Below are positions 9,388 to 18,413 of a DNA stretch of 64,000 nt, piece after piece; position 1 is the stretch's first letter, and each line of letters opens with the position of its first letter. Position numbers and translations under genes: made by a program. The stretch comes from an uncultured Lachnospiraceae bacterium (GTDB lineage Bacteria > Bacillota > Clostridia > Lachnospirales > Lachnospiraceae): contig CADBXF010000001.1 in the NCBI GenBank assembly GCA_902798585.1, positions 113,658 to 177,657 on the forward strand. Direction: 5' to 3'. Under the pieces are notes generated by a model. That model had not been told where the DNA came from. It made no database searches and saw only the letters and a program-made list of their open reading frames with translations.

Positions 9388-10205
9388 CGAATCTCCTCCT
9401 TCGGAATCAGGCTGTAATCGTATACAACCTCCGAATGGTTATTTAAAATCAACTCTTTCCGCACTTCCGAACCGTCCTTGCGGTCAATCACAATCCGGTA
9501 GACCTTGGAAATCCGATAGTAGCGGTCTCCCTCCTTGTGGAAATGCGAATCCTCCTCGACCAGCCGGTAGCGATACGGCAGCTCGCCGTATCCGCGAAGC
9601 TCCCCGCACAGCTCACCGCCCTCGCACCATACGAGAATCTGGATATCGCCGTCCGAGTTGTTGCGGAACCGGTAGTCGCGATTGTTGTAACACACGGAAG
9701 TTCCCGTTCCGAAGGGAACTCTTCTTCGGTCATCCGGGAAGAGCGCATCCGTGTGATGATGCAGTTCAACGACATCCATCGAGCTGTTCAGCACAAGCCA
9801 GTGAATCATGTTGGCCATCTGACACAACCCGCCGCCGATGCCCGACGACAGCTTCCCGTGCTTGATGTTGAGTCCTTCCCGGTACCCCTTCTTCACCGTG
9901 GGCCGTCCCACTGTCCTCCAGAAGGAAAATACTTCACCCGGCCGAATCACGATTCCGTTGATTTTCCTGCAGGCGAGTTCAAGATTCGTAACCTTGTTCT
10001 CCTGCAGCCGCGGGTCCACGCCCTGCAGTTTTCTCACCAGGACAGAACTGTGGCTCTTAATCACCACCGGAAACATCTCCTCCGAATACGACTTTGCGAA
10101 CTTCACATTGCTGAAGAAGTCCTTCACCTTTCGCTTCAGAATTTCTTTCTCCACCGAGATTCGATAACATGTCGGATTGATCTGACAAAACAATTTTCTT
10201 CCCAC
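9384..10205 (-). CDS. VanW family protein
   Basis: The product carries the VanW signature block: a GEVFSFW segment, then KKGYREGLNI, then GIGGGLCQMANMIHWL and HHHTDALFPDDRR, and GTGTSVCYNNRDYRFRN. VanW occurs in VanB-type glycopeptide resistance clusters and widely in Bacillota, but its biochemical role is unknown. No vanHAX genes are present, so resistance should not be inferred. I chose the GTG at 10205 because AGGAGG lies eight bases upstream; an upstream in-frame GTG at 10229 has a poorer site. It heads the operon that continues with the adenylation and carrier genes. Confidence 0.87.
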   Translation of the reverse strand: MGRKLFCQINPTCYRISVEKEILKRKVKDFFSNVKFAKSYSEEMFPVVIKSHSSVLVRKLQGVDPRLQENKVTNLELACRKINGIVIRPGEVFSFWRTVGRPTVKKGYREGLNIKHGKLSSGIGGGLCQMANMIHWLVLNSSMDVVELHHHTDALFPDDRRRVPFGTGTSVCYNNRDYRFRNNSDGDIQILVWCEGGELCGELRGYGELPYRYRLVEEDSHFHKEGDRYYRISKVYRIVIDRKDGSEVRKELILNNHSEVVYDYSLIPKEEIR

Positions 10206-10434
10206 AACAACCGCCTCCTGCTCCCACACAAGCCGCGTTACTTCGCCGGCCTCAAAAAAGCTGCCGATTCCAAAATCCCCACAAAAGCTGCTTTTTTCTC
10301 TATGCGCTCATTGTATCACAGGAAAACTTTTCGTTGGTTACGAATGTGTTACAATTCCCGTGACAATTCCTACAATTCTGTTTCATGTTGTTACGGAGTT
10401 GTTACAAAAACACCTTTTCCCCTCTTTTGCGCGC
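10206..10434 (-). promoter_or_regulatory. Upstream region of the VanW-Dlt-like operon with ACAATTC repeats
   Basis: A TACAAT -10 candidate (plus 10310-10315) lacks a recognisable -35 box. Just upstream lie three direct copies of ACAATTC on the plus strand (10351-10357, 10363-10369, 10372-10378). They would occupy about -45 to -75 of that start. This layout fits an activator-dependent promoter; the regulator is not known. Confidence 0.4.
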
Positions 10435-10466
10435 AAAAAAGCATGGCAGGTTTTACCCTGCCATGC
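10435..10466 (-). terminator. Intrinsic terminator of valS
   Basis: A perfect 10-bp stem (10441-10450 with 10457-10466) is followed on the minus strand by six T residues (plus 10435-10440), about 50 bases beyond the valS stop codon. Confidence 0.93.
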
Positions 10467-10517
10467 CTGAAATCGTCGCTGTTCCGGCGCTCCTGTTCCG
10501 GAGCCTCCGTGCAGCTC

Positions 10518-13178
10518 TTACTGCTTTCCGAGATGTGCCAGCTGCTCCTCAACCTGCTTCATCATCGCGGTGTATTTTTCGAGCTTCGCGCGCTCCTCGG
10601 CAATCTTCGCCTCGGGGGCCTTGGATACGAAGCGCTCGTTACTGAGCATCCCGTTGACGCGGGCAAGCTCGCCGGTGAGGCGCTCCTTCTCCTTCGTGAG
10701 ACGCTCGATCTCCTTGGCGATGTCCACAAGATCCGACAGCGGCATGTAGATGGTCGCGCCTGCAACCACTACGGACACGGCATCGGAGTCGATACCGGTC
10801 TTGTCGCTCTGAACCGCAACCTCGCTTGCGCTGCCGAGAGCTGCGAAGAAGTCCCTGCTGCCCTCAAAGATATCGCGAACATGCTCCGAATCGGACACTA
10901 CGAATACCTTCGCCTTGCGCGACGGCGGAACATTCATGTCGTTTCTGAGAACACGCATCGCGGTCACTGCGTTCTTGATGAGCTCAACCGCCTCCTCCTC
11001 GCGTTCGAAGACAAATGCCTTGCAGAACTCCGGCCACTCGGAGATCATGATGGAGGTGTTGTCCGAAAGACATCCCTGAGCATCCGCAAGGGTGCGGTAA
11101 ATCTCCTCGGTGATGAACGGCATGAACGGATGCAGCAGCTTCATGGATGTCGTGAGAACCGTGCAAAGCGTGAACAGTGCCGCCTTCTTGGTGGTCGGCT
11201 CCGTGCCGTAGAGGCGGGGCTTCACCATCTCGATGTACCAGTCGCAGAACTCGGACCAGATAAAGTCGTAAATCTTGCCTGCAGCGATACCGAGCTCATA
11301 GTTCTCAAGGTTCTCCGTAACATCGGCTACCAGCCGGTTGCACTTCGAAATAATCCAGCGGTCCGCATCCGTGAGGGCGCTCATGTCCAAATCGCCGCTC
11401 ATGTCAGCCTGCTCGAGGTTCATCATGATGAAACGGCTCGCGTTCCATACCTTGTTCGCAAAATTCCGGCTTGCCTCCACACGCTCCCAGTAGAAGCGCA
11501 TGTCGTTTCCGGGTGCATTTCCCGTAACGAGAGTGAAGCGAAGCGCATCAGCGCCGTACTTATCGATTACTTCAAGCGGATCGATACCGTTTCCTAAGGA
11601 CTTGCTCATTTTCCGACCCTGGGAGTCGCGAACGAGTCCGTGGATGAGAACTGTCTTAAACGGAACCTCGCCCATGTGCTCGATTCCCGAGAACATCATG
11701 CGGATAACCCAGAAGAAAATGATGTCATAGCCCGTAACGAGCGTGCTCGTCGGGTAGAAATACTCAAGCTCCTTGGTCTTCTCCGGCCAGCCGAGCGTCG
11801 AGAACGGCCACAGCGCCGAGCTGAACCACGTATCGAGGGTGTCGGGATCCTGGCGCATGGGCTTGCCGCACTTCGGGCATACTGCCTGATCGTCCTTGGT
11901 TACCACCATCTCGCCGCAATCGTCACAGTAAAATGCGGGGATCCGGTGACCCCACCACAGCTGGCGGCTGATGCACCAGTCGCGGATGCCCTCGAGCCAG
12001 TGATAATAGGTCTTGTCAAAATGCTCGGGAACGAACTTGGTCTTTCCTTCTTTCACTGCCTTGATTGCAGGTTCTGCCAGCGGCTTCATCTTGACGAACC
12101 ACTGCATCGAAACGCGGGGCTCGATGGTGGTGCCGCAGCGGTAGCAGGTGCCTACATTGTGGGCGTGATCCTCGATCTCCGTGAGAGCGCCGCACTCCTG
12201 CAGATCCTTTACGATGGCCTTGCGGGCCTCGTAGCGGTCCATACCGGCGTACTTCGGATAATCCTCCGTAATCTTCGCATCGGGGGTCAGAACATTGATC
12301 ACCGGCAGATTATGACGGAGACCTACCTCAAAGTCGTTAGGGTCGTGAGCCGGGGTAATCTTAACAACGCCGGTACCGAATTCCATGTCAACGTACTCAT
12401 CGCCGATCACCGGAATCTCGCGTCCTACGAGCGGCAGGGTAACGGTCTTGCCGATCAGATGCTTGTAGCGGTCGTCGTTGGGGTTAACTGCAACGGCGGT
12501 ATCGCCGAGCATCGTCTCGGGACGGGTGGTCGCCATCTCGATGTAGCCGCTGCCGTCCGTGTAGGGATAGCGCAGATGCCAGAAATGACCTGCCTGATCC
12601 TCATAGTTTACCTCCGCATCGGAGATTGTCGTCAGGCAGTGAGGGCACCAGTTGATGATGCGGTTTCCGCGGTAAATGAGCCCCTTGTTGTAGAGGTTTA
12701 CGAACACTTCCTTAACGGCCTTGTTGCAGCCCTCGTCCATGGTGAAACGCTCGCGGTCCCAGTCGCAGGACGAGCCCATTTTCTTAAGCTGGGAAATGAT
12801 GCGGCCGCCGTACTGGCGCTTCCACGCCCAGGCTCTCTCGAGGAAGCCCTCACGTCCGAGGTCCTCCTTCGTGATGCCTTCCTTCGCCATGGCCTCAACG
12901 ATCTTCGCCTCGGTGGCGATGGACGCATGGTCGGTGCCGGGAAGCCACAGCGCCTCATAGCCCTGCATGCGCTTAAAGCGGATCAGAATATCCTGCAGCG
13001 TGTTGTCAAGTGCATGACCCATGTGCAGCTGTCCGGTGATGTTCGGCGGCGGGATCACGATGGTGTACGGCTTCTTCTCGGGCCGTACTTCTGCATGAAA
13101 ATACTTCTTGTCCTGCCACATCTGATACAGGCGGTCTTCAATCTCTTTCGGATTGTAGGTCTTAGCCAGTTCCTTCAT
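10518..13178 (-). CDS. valS: Valyl-tRNA synthetase
   Basis: This class I synthetase charges tRNA-Val in the cytoplasm. The 886-residue product has the HIGH-type motif HMGH at residues 52-55 in [15 protein letters not shown], and the KMSKS loop in [11 protein letters not shown]. An editing domain lies between them with zinc-ribbon-like cysteines (CYRCG, CPKCG), and a C-terminal coiled-coil tRNA-binding arm is rich in Glu/Lys. I place the start at the ATG at 13178, preceded by AAGGAG; the frame extends upstream without translation signals. A T-box leader precedes it, so expression should rise when tRNA-Val is uncharged. Confidence 0.98.
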   Translation of the reverse strand: MKELAKTYNPKEIEDRLYQMWQDKKYFHAEVRPEKKPYTIVIPPPNITGQLHMGHALDNTLQDILIRFKRMQGYEALWLPGTDHASIATEAKIVEAMAKEGITKEDLGREGFLERAWAWKRQYGGRIISQLKKMGSSCDWDRERFTMDEGCNKAVKEVFVNLYNKGLIYRGNRIINWCPHCLTTISDAEVNYEDQAGHFWHLRYPYTDGSGYIEMATTRPETMLGDTAVAVNPNDDRYKHLIGKTVTLPLVGREIPVIGDEYVDMEFGTGVVKITPAHDPNDFEVGLRHNLPVINVLTPDAKITEDYPKYAGMDRYEARKAIVKDLQECGALTEIEDHAHNVGTCYRCGTTIEPRVSMQWFVKMKPLAEPAIKAVKEGKTKFVPEHFDKTYYHWLEGIRDWCISRQLWWGHRIPAFYCDDCGEMVVTKDDQAVCPKCGKPMRQDPDTLDTWFSSALWPFSTLGWPEKTKELEYFYPTSTLVTGYDIIFFWVIRMMFSGIEHMGEVPFKTVLIHGLVRDSQGRKMSKSLGNGIDPLEVIDKYGADALRFTLVTGNAPGNDMRFYWERVEASRNFANKVWNASRFIMMNLEQADMSGDLDMSALTDADRWIISKCNRLVADVTENLENYELGIAAGKIYDFIWSEFCDWYIEMVKPRLYGTEPTTKKAALFTLCTVLTTSMKLLHPFMPFITEEIYRTLADAQGCLSDNTSIMISEWPEFCKAFVFEREEEAVELIKNAVTAMRVLRNDMNVPPSRKAKVFVVSDSEHVRDIFEGSRDFFAALGSASEVAVQSDKTGIDSDAVSVVVAGATIYMPLSDLVDIAKEIERLTKEKERLTGELARVNGMLSNERFVSKAPEAKIAEERAKLEKYTAMMKQVEEQLAHLGKQ

Positions 13179-13267
13179 GTGTTGCTCCTTTCTGTAGGTG
13201 GGCGCGCTGTGATGTGTCACATCGCGAAGCTCGCTTTGCTCCCTTCGTTCAGTGTACCGGCGCTCAA

Positions 13268-13622
13268 AAATCAAAGACGCCCCTCGCCGTATAAGGACGA
13301 GGGGCTGTTCGTGGTACCACCTTATTTCGCAGCTTGCGCTGCCTCTTTACGCCGCTCTGACAAGCGACTCATCGGTAACGGGATTACCCGGAGATTTCTA
13401 TTCCCTGCTACCGCGATCAAAGAATCGCTCTGCCGCCCCGCAGGACAGCCGCGCCGGTTTCAAAACCTCAGCTCCGAAGCTACTTCCGCATCTCCGTCTC
13501 CGAACCGGTCTTGCAGCCGGGGAACATCTGCCGCCTACGCGGAAAATGCAATCCCTGAACCGGTCTCTCTGTCGGTCGGTAGAAGCGTACTCCTCTTCTT
13601 CCATGCCTTTGTCTGTGAATAT
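13268..13622 (-). promoter_or_regulatory. T-box riboswitch leader of valS
   Basis: On the minus strand the leader contains a Stem I with GAGTAC and AGAGAG elements near its 5' end, a long internal region, and the conserved T-box sequence AAGGTGGTACCACG (plus about 13311-13325). It ends in a terminator hairpin (CCCCTCG with CGAGGGG, plus 13279-13307) followed by a T-rich run. T-box leaders bind a specific uncharged tRNA and form an antiterminator. I could not place the valine specifier codon with certainty by eye. Confidence 0.93.
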
Positions 13623-13628
13623 GCGTCT

Positions 13629-13657
13629 ACTTTACCGCAGGCCGCGGGCTTTGTCAA
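13629..13657 (-). promoter_or_regulatory. valS promoter
   Basis: TTGACA (plus 13652-13657) and TAAAGT (plus 13629-13634) are separated by 17 bases on the minus strand, directly upstream of the T-box leader. Confidence 0.75.
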
Positions 13658-13672
13658 GAAGAACTTTCCGGC

Positions 13673-14452
13673 TTATTGTTTCTCCGGCCTTGTCACTGTT
13701 GTCAGCCCGTCTTCTTTCGGATTATAGGTAAATATTTTGTATGCATCCGACTCCCGGTTCCGGTCACTCTCAAACCGGAAACACCGTATTTTGAGCGTAT
13801 CCAGAAACGGTATTTTCTCCCGCAGAGTCCTGAAGTCCTCCTTGCCGAGTTTTATGTCATACCGGGAAACCACGGCAATACCGCAGGAGATATCCACTTC
13901 TTCCCACGCTTCCGGATGTTCACTCTCCCCGCGCATATACTTCGCAATCTCTTCTTTCGTAATCCATGCCGGCAGTTTCTGATAGATACGGATTTCGGGC
14001 TCGTAAACTTTGCATTTTTCGCTCTCAAGGCGAGCCCGCATATCCGCAAACGCATCCCCCGTACGGTCTGCGACGGCCTGCGCCAAATCTTCATAGTACA
14101 GATCTGTCATCATTACCCCGTGATCCACATATCCCTCATAGGTTCGGTTTTGTTCACGGAAGGAAAAGCTGAAATAGATGCTTAAGGTTCCCACAACCTG
14201 CACATTTGCGGTTTTCTTCGAAATCCCGTAACACTGCTCAAGCATAGTCTCGCAAAGCTCTTTGTTTTTATTTCTATTCTTTTCCTGCTCTCTGTTTCTC
14301 GAGATTATAGGGAAACCGATGGCTCCGACCACGGACAGGACGGCAACCGCCAGAATGATAACCGAAGAAACGGTAAAGTTTCTCTTCGCCCGGGCTCTCT
14401 CCGCCGCTTCCGTCGATTCTTCCGTTCGTGTTTTATCATCCGCATCACTCAT
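13673..14452 (-). CDS. Unknown membrane-anchored protein, second of a paralogous pair
   Basis: The 259-residue product has a charged N-terminus, one membrane segment (VSSVIILAVAVLSVVGAIGF) and a soluble region of about 200 residues with no motif I recognise. It is paralogous to the preceding gene: both have a Cys-x-x-M segment soon after a charged stalk and a C-terminal IPFLDTLKIRCFRF versus IPCLKTLIVHCYRV segment. The ATG at 14452, with GAGAGG upstream, overlaps the preceding gene's stop by eight bases. An earlier in-frame start at 14476 has no good binding site. Confidence 0.75.
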   Translation of the reverse strand: MSDADDKTRTEESTEAAERARAKRNFTVSSVIILAVAVLSVVGAIGFPIISRNREQEKNRNKNKELCETMLEQCYGISKKTANVQVVGTLSIYFSFSFREQNRTYEGYVDHGVMMTDLYYEDLAQAVADRTGDAFADMRARLESEKCKVYEPEIRIYQKLPAWITKEEIAKYMRGESEHPEAWEEVDISCGIAVVSRYDIKLGKEDFRTLREKIPFLDTLKIRCFRFESDRNRESDAYKIFTYNPKEDGLTTVTRPEKQ

Positions 14453-15188
14453 TAACGGCAACCTCTCTGCTTGCATAGTCCACGGAGTACTTCTTCACAA
14501 AAACCTTCTCCCCTGTCTCCGGATCAACGCGGTAGCAGTGTACAATCAGCGTCTTCAGACAAGGTATGCTGTCTTTCAGCTGCAGCAGCGCCCCGGCGGA
14601 ATTCGGAACTTCCGAAGCGGTAATCTGCACCTCACAGGTCATGTAAAAGTTGTTAAGATAGTCTTTCCGGCGTCCGTCTTCGGAAAGCAATTCCGAAAAG
14701 AACGAATCCAGTGTTCCTTTGAAATATGCAAGCGGAATCAGGTTCTCATACTGCGACAAATATTCGACTCCGTTGCCGATTTTCAAAATCTCCGTTTCCA
14801 TTCCGGCGAACCATTCGGTTTTCGCAATCACTCCTTCAAACCATGAGCGGGCCTCCTCGCGGAACACTTCCGCCTTATAGTCCGTACACCTGTTGGAATA
14901 GATGTAATTTTGTCCGCCGCAGGTAAAACAGAGATGGCATTCATTGGAGGAGTCGCTTTCTTCACTCACAATCGCATAGTCCGATTCCTCTAAGCCGAAA
15001 TATGTCTTCATGTCGGCGCAGAACTCCTCGCGCTGCTTCGCAAGTCTTTCCTCCCTCTGCTTTCTGCGCTCCCGCCCTCTGTCAGCCACTGCAAGAAGCG
15101 TAATCACAACAAAAATCACAGCCAAAATAATCACGAACAAAGCTATCTTTCCGATGCTTTTCAGAGTGGTCTTTTCCGTATCCTTCAT
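14445..15188 (-). CDS. Unknown membrane-anchored protein, first of a paralogous pair
   Basis: The 247-residue product has an N-terminal membrane segment (GKIALFVIILAVIFVVITLL), a strongly charged Arg/Glu stalk and a soluble domain with several cysteines (CHLCFTCGGQ). No family is recognised. The start ATG at 15188 is preceded by AAGGGGGT; the frame continues upstream to 15356 but across the promoter, so the longer form is unlikely. It is translationally coupled to its paralog downstream, which suggests the two proteins act together, perhaps as a heteromer. Confidence 0.75.
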   Translation of the reverse strand: MKDTEKTTLKSIGKIALFVIILAVIFVVITLLAVADRGRERRKQREERLAKQREEFCADMKTYFGLEESDYAIVSEESDSSNECHLCFTCGGQNYIYSNRCTDYKAEVFREEARSWFEGVIAKTEWFAGMETEILKIGNGVEYLSQYENLIPLAYFKGTLDSFFSELLSEDGRRKDYLNNFYMTCEVQITASEVPNSAGALLQLKDSIPCLKTLIVHCYRVDPETGEKVFVKKYSVDYASREVAVNE

Positions 15189-15219
15189 AATGTTACCCCC
15201 TTCACGAGTTGTAATGCAT

Positions 15220-15229
15220 ATTATACCAC
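15220..15229 (-). promoter_or_regulatory. Extended -10 promoter of the paralogous pair
   Basis: The minus strand reads TGTGGTATAAT, an extended -10 element (TG-N-TATAAT), 32 bases upstream of the start codon at 15188. No good -35 box is present. Confidence 0.55.
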
Positions 15230-15306
15230 AATTCAACAAAAAGGGGAATACCCTCAGAAATCGCTGCCCGGAAAGCCGAATCGGAGGGCGCGTGGCGTAA
15301 ATCATA

Positions 15307-15335
15307 TTGACACGCCGGAGAAAGCCTGTTATACT
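15307..15335 (+). promoter_or_regulatory. Promoter of the PH-domain gene
   Basis: TTGACA (15307-15312) and TATACT (15330-15335) are separated by exactly 17 bases, 33 bases before the start codon. Confidence 0.85.
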
Positions 15336-15368
15336 GTTTTTGCGTATATTTCCCAAGGAGGTGTTACC

Positions 15369-15998
15369 ATGACTGATTTTGACGCTTATATCGGCAACGA
15401 ATATGTTCGATGGAGAGGGAAGCCGAAGCGCTCCTGCTTTATCTTGGAGTGCATCTTCAATCCGCTTTTATTTATCGCGCTTATCTGGGGCGGATTTGAC
15501 CTGATGTTCTTTTTCATCTTTAAGAATGTAGCCTCGCTCTCCATGCCGAAACCTCTGCAGGGGTTCATCTGGGTGTTCTTCCTGATTCACATGATGCCGG
15601 TATGGCTGTATCTGGGAGGTGTGCTTTTCTCCTTCCTGCGGCAGCGCAACATCGAATACGCCATCACGGACCGCGGCATTTATTTTTCCAGCGGCGTCTT
15701 CTCGAAAAATATAGAGTTTAAGCCCTTCGCGGAAATATCCGATGTCTCCATGCACCGCGGCATGATCGACCGTATGACGGGCTGCGGCGATGTCGCAATG
15801 CGATACGGCGCGAGCGGCAAATACACCACCGGCGGTTCGCCCTCCGGCGTCGGCTATACCATTCAGGACATTCCGGACTATCAGGAAGTCTTTCAGCTCG
15901 TGCGTCGCATGCAGACCGACATCTACGCAGACACCATGTATCCGAACGCCCTTCGCCCGGAAAATAATCCCGGCTACAACACGCAGTACCGGCCGTAG
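15369..15998 (+). CDS. PH domain-containing membrane protein (bPH2 type)
   Basis: The 209-residue product has two hydrophobic membrane segments (about residues 25-50 and 65-90) followed by a bacterial PH-like domain. The diagnostic stretch is RNIEYAITDRGIYFSSGVFSKNIE, followed by I-SDVSMHRGMIDRMTGCGDV. Bacterial PH-domain membrane proteins such as YdbS/YdbT are poorly characterised; some are linked to envelope stress. The start has a strong AAGGAGGTG site. It is a single-gene transcript between its own promoter and terminator, divergent from the paralogous pair. Confidence 0.85.
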   Translation: MTDFDAYIGNEYVRWRGKPKRSCFILECIFNPLLFIALIWGGFDLMFFFIFKNVASLSMPKPLQGFIWVFFLIHMMPVWLYLGGVLFSFLRQRNIEYAITDRGIYFSSGVFSKNIEFKPFAEISDVSMHRGMIDRMTGCGDVAMRYGASGKYTTGGSPSGVGYTIQDIPDYQEVFQLVRRMQTDIYADTMYPNALRPENNPGYNTQYRP

Positions 15999-16036
15999 GC
16001 AAGGACGATACCGGCCAGACGCAAATCAAGACGATA

Positions 16037-16070
16037 AAGGCACACCGCGCAAAAACGGTGTGCCTTCTTT
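16037..16070. terminator. Terminator between convergent genes
   Basis: An 11-bp stem (16037-16047 with 16056-16066) is followed by CTTT and a further T-rich stretch on the plus strand. It lies between the PH-domain gene and the convergent CmpB-type gene. Confidence 0.85.
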
Positions 16071-16090
16071 GTATCTTTTTCAGCATTTGT

Positions 16091-16987
16091 TCATTCCTTC
16101 GCGTTTCCGTCATCGCGAGGTGCCTGCGGGTTTGCAGGTTCCCCGGCGGCTTCGGCTGCGGACTGCTTCAAAGAGTCAGCTGCAGAGCGGTCTCCCGCCG
16201 TCCGGCGCCTTTGTTCCTCTCTCCGGGCAAGCGCGTCGGTTACCGTCTCGTAGTCCGCTTTCTCGCGGCTGCTCGGCAGGACGCTCCGGATGGATTTAAT
16301 GATACCCGGGTAGCTTACGGAGCGCATCGCGGGGAAAGCGCGCAGCATTCGCTTCTGCGGCTTCGTAAGAAGCGAAACAGCCTTTCGGAAAATGGTTTCG
16401 ATGACGACGGTGTCATACACGGCAACCATGCGATCCTTAGCCGCAAGAAGCATCTCGGCGATTTTGCGCACCTTCTGCTCGAAATCGACGGCCTGCTTCA
16501 CGCTCAGCACGAAATCCGTGACGAAAATCACGAAGAGCGTGCCCGCCGTAATGTGCAGCGCGGTCGGGGAAAGCCGGCCGATCAAATCGGCGGTGAAAGG
16601 ATTGATCCATTTTACGAGGGCTACAGAAAGTCCTCCGAACGCCAGAAAGCCTTCGATACAGATGCGACCGTTCAAGTGCCAGAACATGTCGTAATAGTCC
16701 CACCATCGGGCGTTAAAAAGCTTCTCCATTACGCAGGACGCCACATATTCAACCATGGTGCAGAGAGTTGCGCTCACAAAAAAGAGCAGCACCATGTCGG
16801 TGATGTTCCCTAAAATCAACAGGTCGATTAATGCTCCGGTTCCGTAAATCGGAATGTAGGGGCCGGACATAAAACCGCGATTAACGATGCGGCGCTTGTC
16901 AATCAGCGAATAGATGACGCTCTCCCAAATCCAACCGAGGAAACTGAAGACAATAAACATCAGAAAACTGGTCTCAATCAGTTCCAT
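16091..16987 (-). CDS. CmpB-type putative ABC transporter permease
   Basis: The 298-residue product has about five membrane segments in its first 165 residues and a charged cytoplasmic tail. Sequence features match the family annotated as putative ABC transporter permease, type IV (ABC_trans_CmpB): FLGWIWESVIYSLIDKRR, NRGFMSGPYIPIYGTGAL and WWDYYDMFWHLNGRICIEG. Real transport function has not been shown for the family as far as I know, and no ATPase is nearby. Its start overlaps the HD-domain gene by 14 bases, so it is the last gene of the Hsp70-like operon. Confidence 0.85.
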   Translation of the reverse strand: MELIETSFLMFIVFSFLGWIWESVIYSLIDKRRIVNRGFMSGPYIPIYGTGALIDLLILGNITDMVLLFFVSATLCTMVEYVASCVMEKLFNARWWDYYDMFWHLNGRICIEGFLAFGGLSVALVKWINPFTADLIGRLSPTALHITAGTLFVIFVTDFVLSVKQAVDFEQKVRKIAEMLLAAKDRMVAVYDTVVIETIFRKAVSLLTKPQKRMLRAFPAMRSVSYPGIIKSIRSVLPSSREKADYETVTDALARREEQRRRTAGDRSAADSLKQSAAEAAGEPANPQAPRDDGNAKE

Positions 16988-17462
16988 GGCCGAGCACTCT
17001 CCTTTTCAAGGCAGCCTTGAAGCCGCGCGCCGTCTCATAGGTCGCACATACCTTGTCGACAAAGCACAGAATCCGGCCTTCCGTCGTTCTCGGACAGCAG
17101 GAGATATTGAGCGGAAACATGTGACAGCGAATCATGTCCTCCTCGATTTCCCCGATACCGAAATCCCGCTTGGCATTACGCAGCGCGCGAATCGCATGCG
17201 TGTAGCCGTGCAGGCGATGGCTGTCGTCATCCTCATGCCAGTCGTAGAGAAAATAATCGTGCAGAAGCGCACCGCGAACCAGGCGGCGCATATCGACGCG
17301 GCCCGGCCATTTTCTGGCGACGGCAACGCAACGCTCCGCGACAAATACGGAGTGATCGTAGACGCTCATGTCCCCGTGCTGCACCAGCGTTTTTTCAAAC
17401 TGCATGCCGGGCGATGTCAGGATGTCGCTCCCGTAATCCCATAAAACCTTGTTGTACTGCAA
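16974..17462 (-). CDS. HD-domain phosphohydrolase, probable TTG start
   Basis: The product of about 162 residues has an HD-type metal site: H in VYDHSVFVAERC, the HD pair in GALLHDYFLYDW, a downstream H in the HGYTHAIRALRNAK region and the final D in CFVDKVCA. Members hydrolyse phosphoester bonds, often of nucleotides; the substrate is unknown. A GGAGG sits nine bases before a TTG at 17462, which I take as start. The frame remains open upstream to 17492 without a better site. Confidence 0.85.
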   Translation of the reverse strand: MQYNKVLWDYGSDILTSPGMQFEKTLVQHGDMSVYDHSVFVAERCVAVARKWPGRVDMRRLVRGALLHDYFLYDWHEDDDSHRLHGYTHAIRALRNAKRDFGIGEIEEDMIRCHMFPLNISCCPRTTEGRILCFVDKVCATYETARGFKAALKRRVLGHGTD

Positions 17463-17518
17463 TGTAACATTCCTCCGTGACCTGCCGCGCACCCGGCAGG
17501 GTTATAACCGTTTCCGCA

Positions 17519-18355
17519 CTATCGGTCCCGATAACTGCTCTTTAAGCGGTTTACGGTCTCGTCGAAGAACCACCAGAATTCCTCTTCGCCGTCGCTTCCG
17601 CGGTCCTTTAACTCCATCAGATGGAGATAATTGATATAGTCGGCGGAGTACTCGCGGTTCTCCTCGACAAAATAGAACTGATTTTCAATGCGCCGCACGA
17701 CATCCGGATCCGCAGAGTACACCGTCAATTCACGGTTGAACTCCTCCTCCATGCCGCCGAGCTTGAGCGAATACAAATACTGGCACAGGCTCTCACGGTC
17801 GCCGCTCTTCTGATACGCCGTCTGGAAGCTCTTCGCCGCACTCCGGAACTGGCCGTTCTGCGCCATCAGCACGGCGATGTTGTGATACGCGGCGCCCTGC
17901 TCCTCCTCATTTAACAGCGAAAAATCGCGGTCGTCCAAAATGGTCTGGTATTCGAGAAGCGCCTCATGGTTTTTGCCGTACCGAAGAATCGCCGCCGCAT
18001 GCCGCTTCTTTCGCTCAATCGGCAGCAGCTCATAGTACTCGTCAATCTTCCCGATTAAGTGATTGATCTCCTCCTGGCTGTAGTAGTCGGTGCTGCAGAA
18101 AATGGAGACAACCATATCCTTGATTCCCGATTTGCGCTCGAGGAGCGTCGCCAAAAAGTCCGCACGCTCCGGCATGTTGAGTTCCATGCGGATCCACGGC
18201 ACAAGCTGGCTCTCGGAGAGATCCTCCTCCATCGTCGCGACATTGTGGTACAGGTAGTAGCACAACTCCTCCATCGTGTACACACACACGCCCGTCGACT
18301 GAAAATAGAACGGGATCTTCGCTTTGTCACCGATACAATAGATCAATCGTCCCAT
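17519..18355 (-). CDS. TPR-like alpha-helical protein of unknown function
   Basis: The 278-residue product begins with a short conserved-looking domain (MGRLIYCIGDKAKIPFYF) and continues as a helical repeat region. TPR-like helices are visible around GAAYHNIAVLMAQNGQFRSA and SFQTAYQKSGDRESLCQYLY. It probably works as an adaptor. It lies 58 bases downstream of the Hsp70-like gene, and the pairing of an Hsp70 fold with a TPR protein suggests a functional complex. AGGGAG precedes the ATG. No catalytic motif is visible. Confidence 0.7.
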   Translation of the reverse strand: MGRLIYCIGDKAKIPFYFQSTGVCVYTMEELCYYLYHNVATMEEDLSESQLVPWIRMELNMPERADFLATLLERKSGIKDMVVSIFCSTDYYSQEEINHLIGKIDEYYELLPIERKKRHAAAILRYGKNHEALLEYQTILDDRDFSLLNEEEQGAAYHNIAVLMAQNGQFRSAAKSFQTAYQKSGDRESLCQYLYSLKLGGMEEEFNRELTVYSADPDVVRRIENQFYFVEENREYSADYINYLHLMELKDRGSDGEEEFWWFFDETVNRLKSSYRDR

Positions 18356-18413
18356 GTCTTTGCTCCCTATCCGACCGCCGCAAGGCAGCCGTCGTTGCCC
18401 CGAAGGGCTCCTC

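Noticed and set aside
9384..10205. Vancomycin resistance locus
   Set aside because: VanW alone does not indicate resistance; no vanH, vanA/B, vanX or vanRS genes are present in the window.
9537..13727. Two long plus-strand frames (about 690 codons each)
   Set aside because: They oppose the VanW-like and valS genes, whose protein motifs are unambiguous.
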